Shown here in pieces: positions 12,554 through 21,493 of a stretch of DNA of 64,000 nt; within the stretch, counting starts at the first letter, position 1, and each line of letters starts with the position of its first letter. A model generated the notes under the pieces. The model searched no databases. It saw nothing but the letters and a program-made list of their open reading frames with translations, and was not told where the DNA came from. A program made the translations under genes and the position numbers. The stretch comes from Ehretia macrophylla (Eukaryota > Streptophyta > Magnoliopsida > Boraginales > Ehretiaceae). The stretch lies in assembly GCA_037974665.1 (NCBI GenBank), contig CM075771.1, forward strand, positions 19,627,425-19,691,424, in the 5' to 3' direction.

Positions 12554-12572
12554 GTTCCCACAAACGGCGCCA
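12554..12572 (-). other. primer-binding site of the Tat element
   Basis: On the minus strand TGGCGCCGTTTGTGGGAAC starts 3 nt after the 5' LTR. It has the TGG start complementary to the CCA end of a tRNA, and TGGCGCCGTT is the usual opening in plant Tat/Athila elements. The exact primer tRNA was not determined. Confidence 0.8.
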
Positions 12573-12575
12573 AAC

Positions 12576-13059
12576 TGTCGAGGTCAGAAATCCTCGCAGA
12601 TGAGGTTGAACGGCTACACTTTGCTAAGCTAAACTTTCAGGTTGGCCTCCGATGTGAATTTTCAGGTTGGCCTCCGAGTTGAATTTTCAGGTTGGCCACT
12701 GAACCTGCACAAGGAAAGGGAAGGAAAAGGCGGGGTGATGACCCGGATTTTCTCCTCGGGCGTGCGAATGATTAGTATGTCCAAGCTGGCAAAGTAGCTA
12801 AAAGCATGGATGATCAGTTACCTTCGAAATGAAGAGGTGGAGCCCTATTTATACGAAATTCTGAGCCGACAGTATTTAATGCGGTGCAGCTTTATGTCCC
12901 ATCAGAGCAGCTGGCACCGAGGTCGGGGTTTTCTGGGGTCGGGGTGAGGTTGGATCAGCATCCTGGTTGGGCAATAGCTGAATATGCTCGGTTTGGCTCG
13001 AATTAGCCCGACTCGGCTCGGCGTGGACATTTTACCTCAGCTCGGGATCCCCCTTGTCA
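12576..13059 (-). repeat. Tat element 5' LTR (484 bp)
   Basis: Matches 4591-5092 over its whole length, with TG..CA ends. A minus-strand TATAAATA box lies at 12846-12853 and would drive gag-pol in an intact copy. The target duplication TTCCT follows at 13060-13064. Confidence 0.95.
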
Positions 13060-13064
13060 TTCCT

Positions 13065-13690
13065 GATTCTTATTCTTCCACATGGTTGGGAAAGCAGCTA
13101 ATTAAGAGCGCATTAGGCTGATGAGACCGACCTCGTAAAGAGAAATATTTTTATGTCATGTCTTTACCCTTTTATTCTTTTTTTTTATATGATAAGAATA
13201 AAATTATGTATTGAATGATATATAATATAAATATTATTATATAAAGAATGATGATGGAGAGATATATTAAATTGTAATGATCCCTCACTAATTAACTATT
13301 AAATTGAAGTAATGAATTAGAAGAAAGTTGTTCGAATTTTGGACTTGCTGCGTTACAACTATTACTTTGATATATAATATGTCATTAAATTTTTTAATTC
13401 AGTTTTAACGTAAGTCTCAGTGAAATTTTCACACCCAATCTAACAATGAAGGCGCCATGTATCTGAGATCTTCATCAGCAGATACTTGTCACAACGTCTA
13501 ACTTCACTCTAATTAAGAACTCAAATTAAGTAGAAGAATTTTAGCAAGAACACACACATGTATGAAGAAATTAAGAATTCTTATCAAGAACTATACGAGA
13601 GAGTCCACTAATTAGTTTCTAATGCGAATAGTGTTTCAATTATTAAAATCTCACCGATGAAATGGTCACATTAAGTTACAATATTAGGAA
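13065..13690. other. intergenic DNA, no gene seen
   Basis: AT-rich, with no reading frame, RNA gene or repeat structure that could be supported. Confidence 0.65.
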
Positions 13691-13914
13691 AGATCATAAC
13701 CCTCTATAGTACTGTAGAGTGGCAGAGAGCTAGCATACAGCTCAATCAAGAAACTATAGACAAAAAATTCAAAGCAAATTAATTAACGAAAAGCAAGCAC
13801 TTTTAAATTAATTATACACACATATCAGAGACTGAAACTGCGCATGCCCATTTTCAATCTGGTGTAGATTAGCTCCATTTTCAAGATGCAGACTGCATAG
13901 ATGTCTTAATTCCA
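13691..13914 (-). pseudogene. duplicated 3' tail of the saposin-like gene
   Basis: This stretch resembles 16395-16575, the last codons and 3' flank of the neighbouring saposin-like gene, in the same orientation. Shared pieces include 'cataaccctct', 'tactgta', 'gctcaatca' and, on the minus strand, ACATC.ATGCA.TCTGCATCTTGA. The last of these covers the saposin C-terminal codons and stop. Similarity fades at about 13914, inside the end of the fibrillin reading frame. It looks like a remnant of a second saposin copy, or a recombination scar, that now supplies the 3' end of the fibrillin gene. Confidence 0.65.
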
Positions 13915-14703
13915 AGGTTGAGCTCTGGAGAATACGAAAACTCCACCACCACCAACAGCACGGCCTAAAAGCATATTATTATCCAGATATGAAAGGTAAT
14001 ACAATCCTCCTACAGATTGCCTACCGGGGTTTGGATTTCTCACAGGCACTTGAGCTCTGAAACCTTTAATAAACTGCAATATCTGTAAACTTATAAACGA
14101 CCTTGGTAATATAGCCGGAGCAATCAGAGCTTGTACTTCTTCACTGATAATTAGATCCCGGAGAGCTATCTCTTCAAACTCGAGGTAGATATTACGCTTG
14201 GAAACAAGTGAAAATTTTGCTGAAACAAGCAGAGTTGCACCTTCATGCTCCTCCAACAAATTTGGGATACTCCATCTAACAACATTGCGCACGTATCCCC
14301 CCTCAGACTTGCCCAAACATTCAAATTTCTGAAAAATTTGACCTATCTGTAAGAAGGGAAGCCTTGCTGCTGATTCGAAAAGAATGACAACATCAGGTGC
14401 GGATGTATACTGAAGACGCCATGTCCCGTCCAGCTTAGCCAAGTCAATCGGTTCGCCTGCATCGAAACTTTCCACGTTCACCAGAGCTTCCTCTATTGAA
14501 GAGCGCTGGTCAGGAGTTGTGACAAGACCACGCTGGGTGTCTTGGACGGCGGTCAGCAGCTCGTACTTTTTATTTTCTAGCTCAATTGTAGTGTTGTTAA
14601 AAGTTACAGTTGTTGCAGAACACGATAATCTTTTCCGGGCGTGCAATTTTTGTCTGCCGGCATTTGGGATTGGAAGAAACGATGGAGAAATAGCCACGTA
14701 CAT
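13906..14703 (-). CDS. plastid-lipid-associated protein / fibrillin family, single exon
   Basis: A 265-residue protein of the PAP/fibrillin family, whose members are chloroplast proteins that bind lipids in plastoglobules, thylakoids or stroma. The ATG at 14703 was chosen as the first in frame; the frame is open upstream to about 14778 without an ATG. Residues 1-30 are rich in Ser, Arg and Ala and low in acid (MYVAISPSFLPIPNAGRQKL), as expected for a transit peptide. The fibrillin core follows: ELLTAVQDTQRGL (48-60), LDGTWRLQYTSAPD (91-104), and the C-terminal LYYLSYLDNNMLLGRAVGGG with VFVFSRAQP. The C-terminal LGRAVGGGGVFVF pattern suggests the small stromal-type branch (FBN5-like), but the exact orthologue is not certain. 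The frame has no intron, although the family is usually interrupted, so it may be a retrocopy. The last two codons and the stop lie where sequence resembling the saposin tail begins. A Tourist MITE sits 287 bp upstream. Confidence 0.85.
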   Translation of the reverse strand: MYVAISPSFLPIPNAGRQKLHARKRLSCSATTVTFNNTTIELENKKYELLTAVQDTQRGLVTTPDQRSSIEEALVNVESFDAGEPIDLAKLDGTWRLQYTSAPDVVILFESAARLPFLQIGQIFQKFECLGKSEGGYVRNVVRWSIPNLLEEHEGATLLVSAKFSLVSKRNIYLEFEEIALRDLIISEEVQALIAPAILPRSFISLQILQFIKGFRAQVPVRNPNPGRQSVGGLYYLSYLDNNMLLGRAVGGGGVFVFSRAQPWN

Positions 14704-14989
14704 TTCTCCGATCCTTACAGACAACTCACTTGTTGAAAATACAGGTTTGAGCCCTGCCTGAAAGCGGCTTCTCAACAAACGGAAATGGTCCCCATACCCA
14801 AATGGTCTGCAGTGTCATCATCCAATCACAATGTGACAAGTAACAGGTCCCATCTTCTTTGGGGGTGGTCAACTGAGCCATACGCCTGTGAGTTATCGAT
14901 TGGGCAAATTGGCACCCACATTTATTCAAGGAGTCTATTATGCGTCTCATTTGATTTCTGGATGTCTCTTTCCAATTCCAAGTCATTTA

Positions 14990-15324
14990 GGACATTTTTA
15001 ATGAAGTTTTTAAAATACAAAATTTTTTAAATTTGAGTATTTTTAAAGATTTTATAGTCCAAAAATAATATTAATGATCTAAATATACGTAGAGTTTATT
15101 ATTTTTACTATCTTTTAAACCAAAATAGAGATTGGATCTCTATTTTCTTTTATAAATTTATTAAAGAAAATAAAGACTAAATCTCTATTTTGACTTAAAA
15201 TATAGTAAAAATGATAAAATCCACGTATATTTGGATAATTATCATTATTTTTTGGGTTATAAAATCTCTAAAAATATTCAAATTTAAAAAATCTTGTATT
15301 TTAAAGACTTTATTAAAAATAACC
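14990..15324. mobile_element. Tourist-like (PIF/Harbinger) MITE, long imperfect palindrome (335 bp)
   Basis: Both halves pair over nearly the full length. The left arm starts GGACATTTTTAATGAAGT; the right arm, read in reverse, starts GGTTATTTTTAATAAAGT. They meet near 15165 around 'tctattttctttTATAAATTTATTaaag'. The element is flanked by the 3-bp target duplication TTA (14987-14989 and 15325-15327), as in Tourist elements. It is non-coding. A transcript would fold into one long hairpin. Confidence 0.88.
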
Positions 15325-15327
15325 TTA

Positions 15328-16394
15328 TGCGCTATTGGTGCTCGAAATTTGTGAATGATATTAAATTTATTATTATTTTACAGGTTGCTTTTTAATCCGA
15401 CAAGTCAAATACGAAACGCGTACATAATGTGAGACTTACTGTCTTCGAAGTGAATGTCTGAGTTTGCCGAACTGAAAGTTTTCCTTTACTCAGTGCTAGA
15501 TAAAGTATTTAGCTAGTATTAGGCTTCACTTTCACTTGTGAAATGTTTTCTTTTTGGGCATGTGACTGATCATTTCCAGCTTCCACTTAGAAAGTTTCTA
15601 AAGATCATGTAATTTATTGGGTAAGAGAAAAGCCGAAAAACACACACACACACACACACACACGCACAAAAGCACTGGCTCCAAACTTATAACATTACTT
15701 AGAGATTCAAATCATATAAAGTCTGTCACCTAATGCCAATTACCTTTCGGAAAATTCTTCCAACAGCTATAATTGTTGATCGACTCAAAAAGTTATGGAT
15801 AAAATTGTAACACGTCATCATCGTAAGATTAACATTTAAAAAACTTTAATGACTGAAATGATTGTTATCTTAGCCAAAATCATTTTTTGACTGATCATCA
15901 GCCATGACTAATGGAAGAAGCTCTCCTACCTTTCATGTGAAGATGAACTGGTCTATATAGCTTCCATAGGCTTCGTATTTTACTTTCTCGGTTACTGAAG
16001 CTTTGAGCTAGTGGACAACTAGACAATTGCGCAAGTTTCACTCTGATTAATCTTGATAGAATATTAGCCTAATTCGTAGCTCATCTTTTTTCCTAAAAAA
16101 GACAAAAGGAATAATTAAAACCATATATTGATGTTTCTAGTACGTAAATACTATATTAAAAGTTAGTCAAAACTTGCCTTTTATTATTATTTCCCATCCG
16201 TTAAGCACTTCCAAAAACTAATGATGTTTGCATAAGAACAGGTTTATGCAATGAAAGAGAGAGAGAGAGAGTCCATATTTATCACCACGTCCCACTCTTA
16301 TATTTTCAAACCACATCTAGTTCTCAAAAGGATCATCTTTTAATTAATGGAACTTTATCAAATAATTAAATGACCATCATATGATACAATCAGA
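15328..16394. other. intergenic DNA between saposin-like and fibrillin genes
   Basis: Contains a CA microsatellite at 15641-15668 and a GA tract near 16256-16271. No protein or RNA gene was seen. The right end joins the 3' flank of the saposin-like gene. Confidence 0.65.
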
Positions 16395-16553
16395 GCCATA
16401 ACCCTCTGTACTGTACAGTTAAAGGAAGCATATGGCTCAATCACAGAAACCAGAGATATTAACACAGTTTAAGAATTCAAACAACAACTTACAAGCAGCA
16501 ATCACTATAATCATCTATAGCAGAATAGATCCTGGTTGATATTTGCTTCATCT

Positions 16554-19500
16554 TCAAGATGCAGAATGCATGGATGTTTCAACTCTTGGTAAAGATTGCT
16601 TGGCACCAGTAGTTGCGGTACAAGCATGCAACATAGCGCATATGTCATTTGTCTCAAGGAAGTGCTCAGCATTGACAAGTATGATAGGTCCATATTCAAA
16701 GACCAGTCTCTTACACTGCCAAACAATTTATAAAGCCGCAAATAAGAATTAAGGTAAACTTAGCAATTAGGAAGACACAGCGTGCAAAAACCAAATCCAC
16801 GAAGAAATGGAACGGTAAAAAATTCTTCGTGGTTTCGGTTTCAGTTTCAGTGTAAATAAAGGTCTACTGGTTGAGGGATCAAGATACAGCAACAGGATAG
16901 ATCCACAAAAAATAAGAGATTCGATAATACGCTGCATATGTGCTGACCTTATTGGCATAACTCTCTGCGGCATCACATGCCTTCAGAAGAATCTCAATTA
17001 TTTGCAACTGAAAGAGACCACAAAGTAAAACAACTTAATTAAGAAGCACTATGTAATTAAATATCCATTTTATAGATAACACATGGTGAGGAACATAAAT
17101 GCGCCAGTTATGATACATGTATATTCTACAATTGCAAATCTTTCCTAAATAATGGCCAAAGAAATAACAAGCACAAAGTAATTATAGTGAACTTGCAGTG
17201 AACCTAAACCTGCATCAGTTATAAATACATTAACCCAAGGGTTAGGCAACTATATGACAGTTTGAACTTCAGTCATTGGCTCATTTCACCGATAAGATGA
17301 ATGTGCACAGTTTAACTGTCGCAAGGCTATTACAAAATTCCAGTATTTATCTTTCTATCTTATTGCTGATGGCTTCATCTAACTGTAGGTTCTTGCTAGC
17401 CCTCCTAAAAGTCTTGCAATTTCTTGGAATAATACGAAAGCCCTGAAAGAAACATATCTTGGAATACAGAGCATTATCCATCTTTTAAGTACAGGCATCC
17501 CAACATCAACAGCTTAAGAACTTATACAAGAAAAAGGATTCATGGTCTAACTTGCCTTACCTAATCTGGGAACCATTTTTTTTTTTTTTTTTCTTCCTAT
17601 GTTTGTGAGTAAGCATATAAAACGGAAGAGATGCAACTACAATGAGAACATGGTCTAAAACCTAAATTAGCCACTATGTATTCAATCCAAAATTAACCTA
17701 TATTATAAATAATTACCTCAAGTATGATATACTCACAGTTTTTTCTATTTAACATTGTTTTCTGAACATTTACCTTAATTACCTCAAGTATGATATACTC
17801 ACAGTTTTTTCTATTTAACATTGTTTTCTGAACATTTACCTAGTTCATTCAACAGAGATATGAGTATCGATATGTGTGTGTGTCTATATATTTACTGATC
17901 ACTCCACAAGTTATTGATTATGGCAGCAATCTTAAAAATGCCCTGTAAACAACAAAGAATGCTGAACTACATCTCCAAAAAAAATACTGATTTCTCCAAG
18001 CAAGAATGATCTCATAACTTAAAAAGTAACTCTGGGACACTGAACCTCCTTCAACTACAAAATTTCAGCACTGCAACATTTTAGAATAAACCTTTCTGAA
18101 AATGCAAGCATTGAAAAACTTCACTTGCAGACATATCATTATGATATTAACCTCCAAGTGATAAACTATTACATAATTGAATACCTGTGTGTCAGGATCT
18201 TTTAACTTTGACAAAGCCTCCATGACTGCACGATGGCATAAGTCACAGCCGTCTTTAGAGAAATGTTGAAACACGGAAACCACTTGTTCACAAAGATTAA
18301 CCGTTCTACAGAAATCTCCGGGTTGTATTGAGGAAATCTCTAAGAAGAAGACAGGAGCATAGTAATCCACCAAAGTATTGCACTGCAAGAAGAGAATTTG
18401 CACAAGGTAAGAACGATAGTAAAAATTGTCAAACTAGGACGAGATTATTGGAAATGTCAAGCTGTCACAGAAGCTTTGACACATAGGTAAACTTTTGTTT
18501 TTACACTTCCTAGTAAGAAGATATTTCCTTCATATAGCACCCCTTTATCATCACGTTCAATCAAAAGTAAGGACTTCTGATGTCTATCATGAGTCATCAC
18601 AATTTGTCGAGGAGATGACAACTATTGGCTTATTATTTTCAGGCAATCGAAAAAACAAAGCAATAATCAAGGTAAGACAATTTCAAACTGAAATATGACT
18701 TATTTTTTGGACATTTACAACCCACTAGCGAAGAGAATCCAACAGGCAATGGGTGAATTTTTTGTCATCAGAAATCTCAGAAGAGTTTGAGAATCTTCCA
18801 CACTGTTGAGATATCTGAGCTAAAATAGTCACAACTCCAACAATTCAAAGGGAAAACCAGCTTAAGAAGTCTATACTAACCTCCTGTTTGAAAGTAAACA
18901 ACTTAGAGCAGGATTTGTGAAGAATCTCAATGATCTCTGTTTGTGTTTTGTTGTTTGCAAGGTAATTTAGTGCCTCAGCAGTATACTCTTCACATAAGGT
19001 GCAAACTTTTTCATTCCTTCCAAATTCTGCCGCTTCAACTTCCCTCCCCGACTGCTGGTGATCTGTTTGCAGAATGCAACAAAAAAAATATTATGATTGA
19101 TTTGACACAGTATACCTTTCATCTAAATAATATCCTACAATGTCCAAAACATCTCATATATTGATAAAAGCTAGGTTGCAAACCAAAAATATAGAAAGTA
19201 TTCTGGACTTTACACAGTTAGAATATCTTCTGCAATTCAAAAATATGGGTTGTTCACCATGCATTAAATACATGAAACTAAATGGTGGGTAAAAAACACA
19301 TCAGAATTGCATGCCTGCAGGTCACCTTCAAAGGAAATCAGAAAGTGGGTGAAAGGAAAAGGTTGACTGTAGGTTGGATTGTAGCATATGAAGCAAATCT
19401 TCTACAAAACATAAACCCCCAAATCTTGCGCCAAACTGAAACCAGTAACTTGATTTACCAAACAGCATAAAACAACATAACATTCTTCAAGTTTTTCTAC

Positions 19501-20161
19501 TTCACCATTCCAGTTCCCCTCCTAAATATACCCCTTCCCTTTGTGACAGACTGTCCATTTTTTTTATCTCCCCACATCCACCCATTTGAAACATCTAACA
19601 CATTTTGCCGATGTTAAATCCGGCAGGTAAGCTAAATGAGGGTGAAAAAGATGGTTCTGAAGTGTTTGACGTCATTTTTTTAGATGATTAATGGTTACCA
19701 ATCAAATTAGCCTGTACATCCAGGAAAATTTTGACGGTCTTAGTGTAATCCTAAAGAACAAGAACAAACACCCTTATTTTAAAACAGAGCTCTTTACGTC
19801 CAACAAGCATACTACGAAACTCAACTGCTACTCCCTAAAATAAGCTTAATGAAAATACAGCAACTAAAAATAAATGTCTCCAAGAATCTGCCCCTATCGA
19901 AAACTGGCTTAACCAACTTCAGCTAGCAGAAAGTAAAAATCTAATTCAATTCGACCTGAACAAATATTTCACTTTTTTCCACAAAATCATTACAATTTCT
20001 AGTTATTAATGCTACACTATTATAAAAGAACATATAGCAAACATCTCCCAGTAACTACCTGAAATAATCTCAGTTTCTGTGACAGTGGTCATCGATTCCC
20101 TAGCATCACAGTACCTGCTCAGACCCAGTACAGAAAGTAATAGGAGCACCCTCAAATCCAT
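16554..20161 (-). CDS. saposin-like (prosaposin-type) protein with two saposin B domains, five coding exons
   Basis: Coding exons are 20161-20059, 19062-18881, 18382-18185, 17007-16948 and 16715-16554. All introns are GT..AG, the phases agree, and the product is 234 residues. Residues 1-20 form a signal peptide (MDLRVLLLLSVLGLSRYCDA). Saposin B domain 1 has cysteines at 55, 58, 86, 96, 120 and 126 (VCTLCEEY...LCEQ). Domain 2 has them at 141, 144, 172, 182, 207 and 213 (GCDLCHRA...DICAMLHAC). All twelve cysteines needed for the six disulphides are present, and N72-K-T is a glycosylation sequon in domain 1. Saposins are small secreted or vacuolar proteins that bind membranes and help hydrolases reach lipids. 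Plant members are little studied, so the role is inferred from the family. The exon starting at 16715 is easily misread in another frame, but only the frame beginning CKRLVFEYGP completes domain 2. A 5'-UTR intron (about 20606 to 20163) is likely. Confidence 0.9.
17711..17842. repeat. 66-bp tandem duplication in a saposin-gene intron
   Basis: Two copies starting at 17711 and 17777 ('aattacctcaagtatgatat...') are identical as read, so the event is recent. It lies in the intron between the third and fourth coding exons, away from the splice sites. Confidence 0.93.
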
Positions 20162-20605
20162 GCTGCACAAAGTATAAAAAAAATATTAAAAAATGTAACA
20201 GAGTTAGCTGCATCTGTTGTTATCACTGAATCAATAAAGTGACCTGTGGATTTCACATATTTGAATTCGAAACAAGTATAAATATCTCTAGATTACACAA
20301 ATTTCAATTGGGTTCATGGAGGTCTCAGTTATATTCTCAAGCTGTAACTAATAGTAGCACAGCAGACACTTGAATAACTATGAATTATGTCTTGACGAAA
20401 AATAAAATAACTATGGAAAGCATGATAATGATTAGAATTATAATAAAAGTAACAGCTTTGAATTAATAGAAGATGTCACGTTCTAGATTACTATCTCGAA
20501 TCAAATATTAACTAAAATTATGATTGAAATAAAATTTGTGACACTAACTTATAAATTAAATTCTTGATCATCTAAACAAGCAAAGAGATGGAAGAATTTG
20601 ATTAC

Positions 20606-20681
20606 CTTGATTGATATGATGAGATATTTTGCAAGAGGGTGTCTATGTGGTCAGAGAGACAAAAGATTATTGCTATATATT
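20606..20681 (-). promoter_or_regulatory. putative TATA box and 5'-UTR exon of the saposin-like gene
   Basis: On the minus strand ATATATAG (20674-20681) sits about 70 bp upstream of a good splice donor, TCAATCAAG|GTAATC (boundary at 20606). An acceptor TTTGTGCAG lies one base before the ATG at 20161. This arrangement fits a short leader exon spliced to the start codon exon. It is inferred from sequence only. Confidence 0.5.
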
Positions 20682-20699
20682 TTATGGGGAAGTGTCTAA

Positions 20700-21490
20700 G
20701 CAAGGCAACTATTGGGTTCTGGTAATCAGTTTTGACTTTCTGCAGTAGATATTTTCTCCTACCATGAGGTCTCATCCTGTGCGGTTATAGGATTTCTAGT
20801 TATTATACAACCAAGTTAGATGCCCTTATCCGTTTGACACGTCAGCATCGACGATTAATCGAACAATATTATATATCATCACCTATTATTTATATTTTAT
20901 TTGACACTTAAAAAATTAATGAAATATCTTTCTTCAAATTTATATTGATTTACGTCTTATATCTTTTTAAGGGGCCGAAATCATGAATGACCAAAAAAAT
21001 AGATGATAAAAAATAATCTTGAAAAAAAAAAAAAAAAAAACTTTGATCCATTTTCCTTTTTCTTTATTTTTATTAGAATTATTATATTTTCTGTATATTT
21101 GTTCGTTTTGTTGGAATATATTTAGTTAAATTTTATCATCAAACAGCACGTCGTCTGCCTGGTGATAATTAATTAACATTCCAGTTTATAATGTTAGGTG
21201 AGTGTAGCTTTTTCTAATGTTGATTATCAAAACTCGGCAACTCCAATAGTGAAGTAAAAATATTATGATAATTTCACGAGCCTAGATCTCTGCGACTGAT
21301 ATTCAAGATTGGTTTCTAGGTAACAAAACTATAAGTTGACAAAGAGAAGGCTAAATGCCATCTGTAGTAAGTTAAAAGAACACCAAGAGTCTTTTAATTG
21401 TGTATATCAAATCTTACAAGCTCGCAACAGAGAATGGATAAATATAAGACATTCTTCTGAAACTACGACAGAGAGAGAAGCGAAGATCAC
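20700..21490. other. intergenic DNA with the WEB gene 3' flank
   Basis: Holds the saposin gene's distal promoter on the left, an A-homopolymer near 21024-21041, and the likely 3' UTR of the WEB gene at about 21300-21493. No other gene was seen. Confidence 0.6.
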
Positions 21491-21493
21491 AAG

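Larger units (their letters stand above)
4591..13059 (-). mobile_element. Ty3/gypsy LTR retrotransposon, Tat lineage (fossil, both LTRs present)
   Basis: An 8.5-kb element lies on the minus strand between two related LTRs, with an exact 5-bp target duplication TTCCT (4586-4590 and 13060-13064). Reading 5' to 3' on the minus strand the order is LTR, primer-binding site, gag, aspartic protease, reverse transcriptase, RNase H, a second RNase H, integrase, a long non-coding/antisense region, polypurine tract, LTR. The second RNase H before integrase and the opposite-strand coding region before the 3' LTR are features of the Tat lineage. By eye the LTRs differ at roughly 38 of 480 aligned bases (about 8%), mostly transitions, which suggests an age of a few million years at usual plant rates. 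The coding region is broken in several places and the copy looks inactive. Confidence 0.95.

Noticed and set aside
14726-14986. 86-residue minus-strand reading frame upstream of the fibrillin
   Set aside because: It overlaps the fibrillin leader in another frame and matches no family. It is most likely 5' UTR.
16511-16741. 76-residue minus-strand frame over the last saposin exon
   Set aside because: It is a shadow. The frame starting CKRLVFEYGP after a good acceptor at 16715 completes the second saposin domain.
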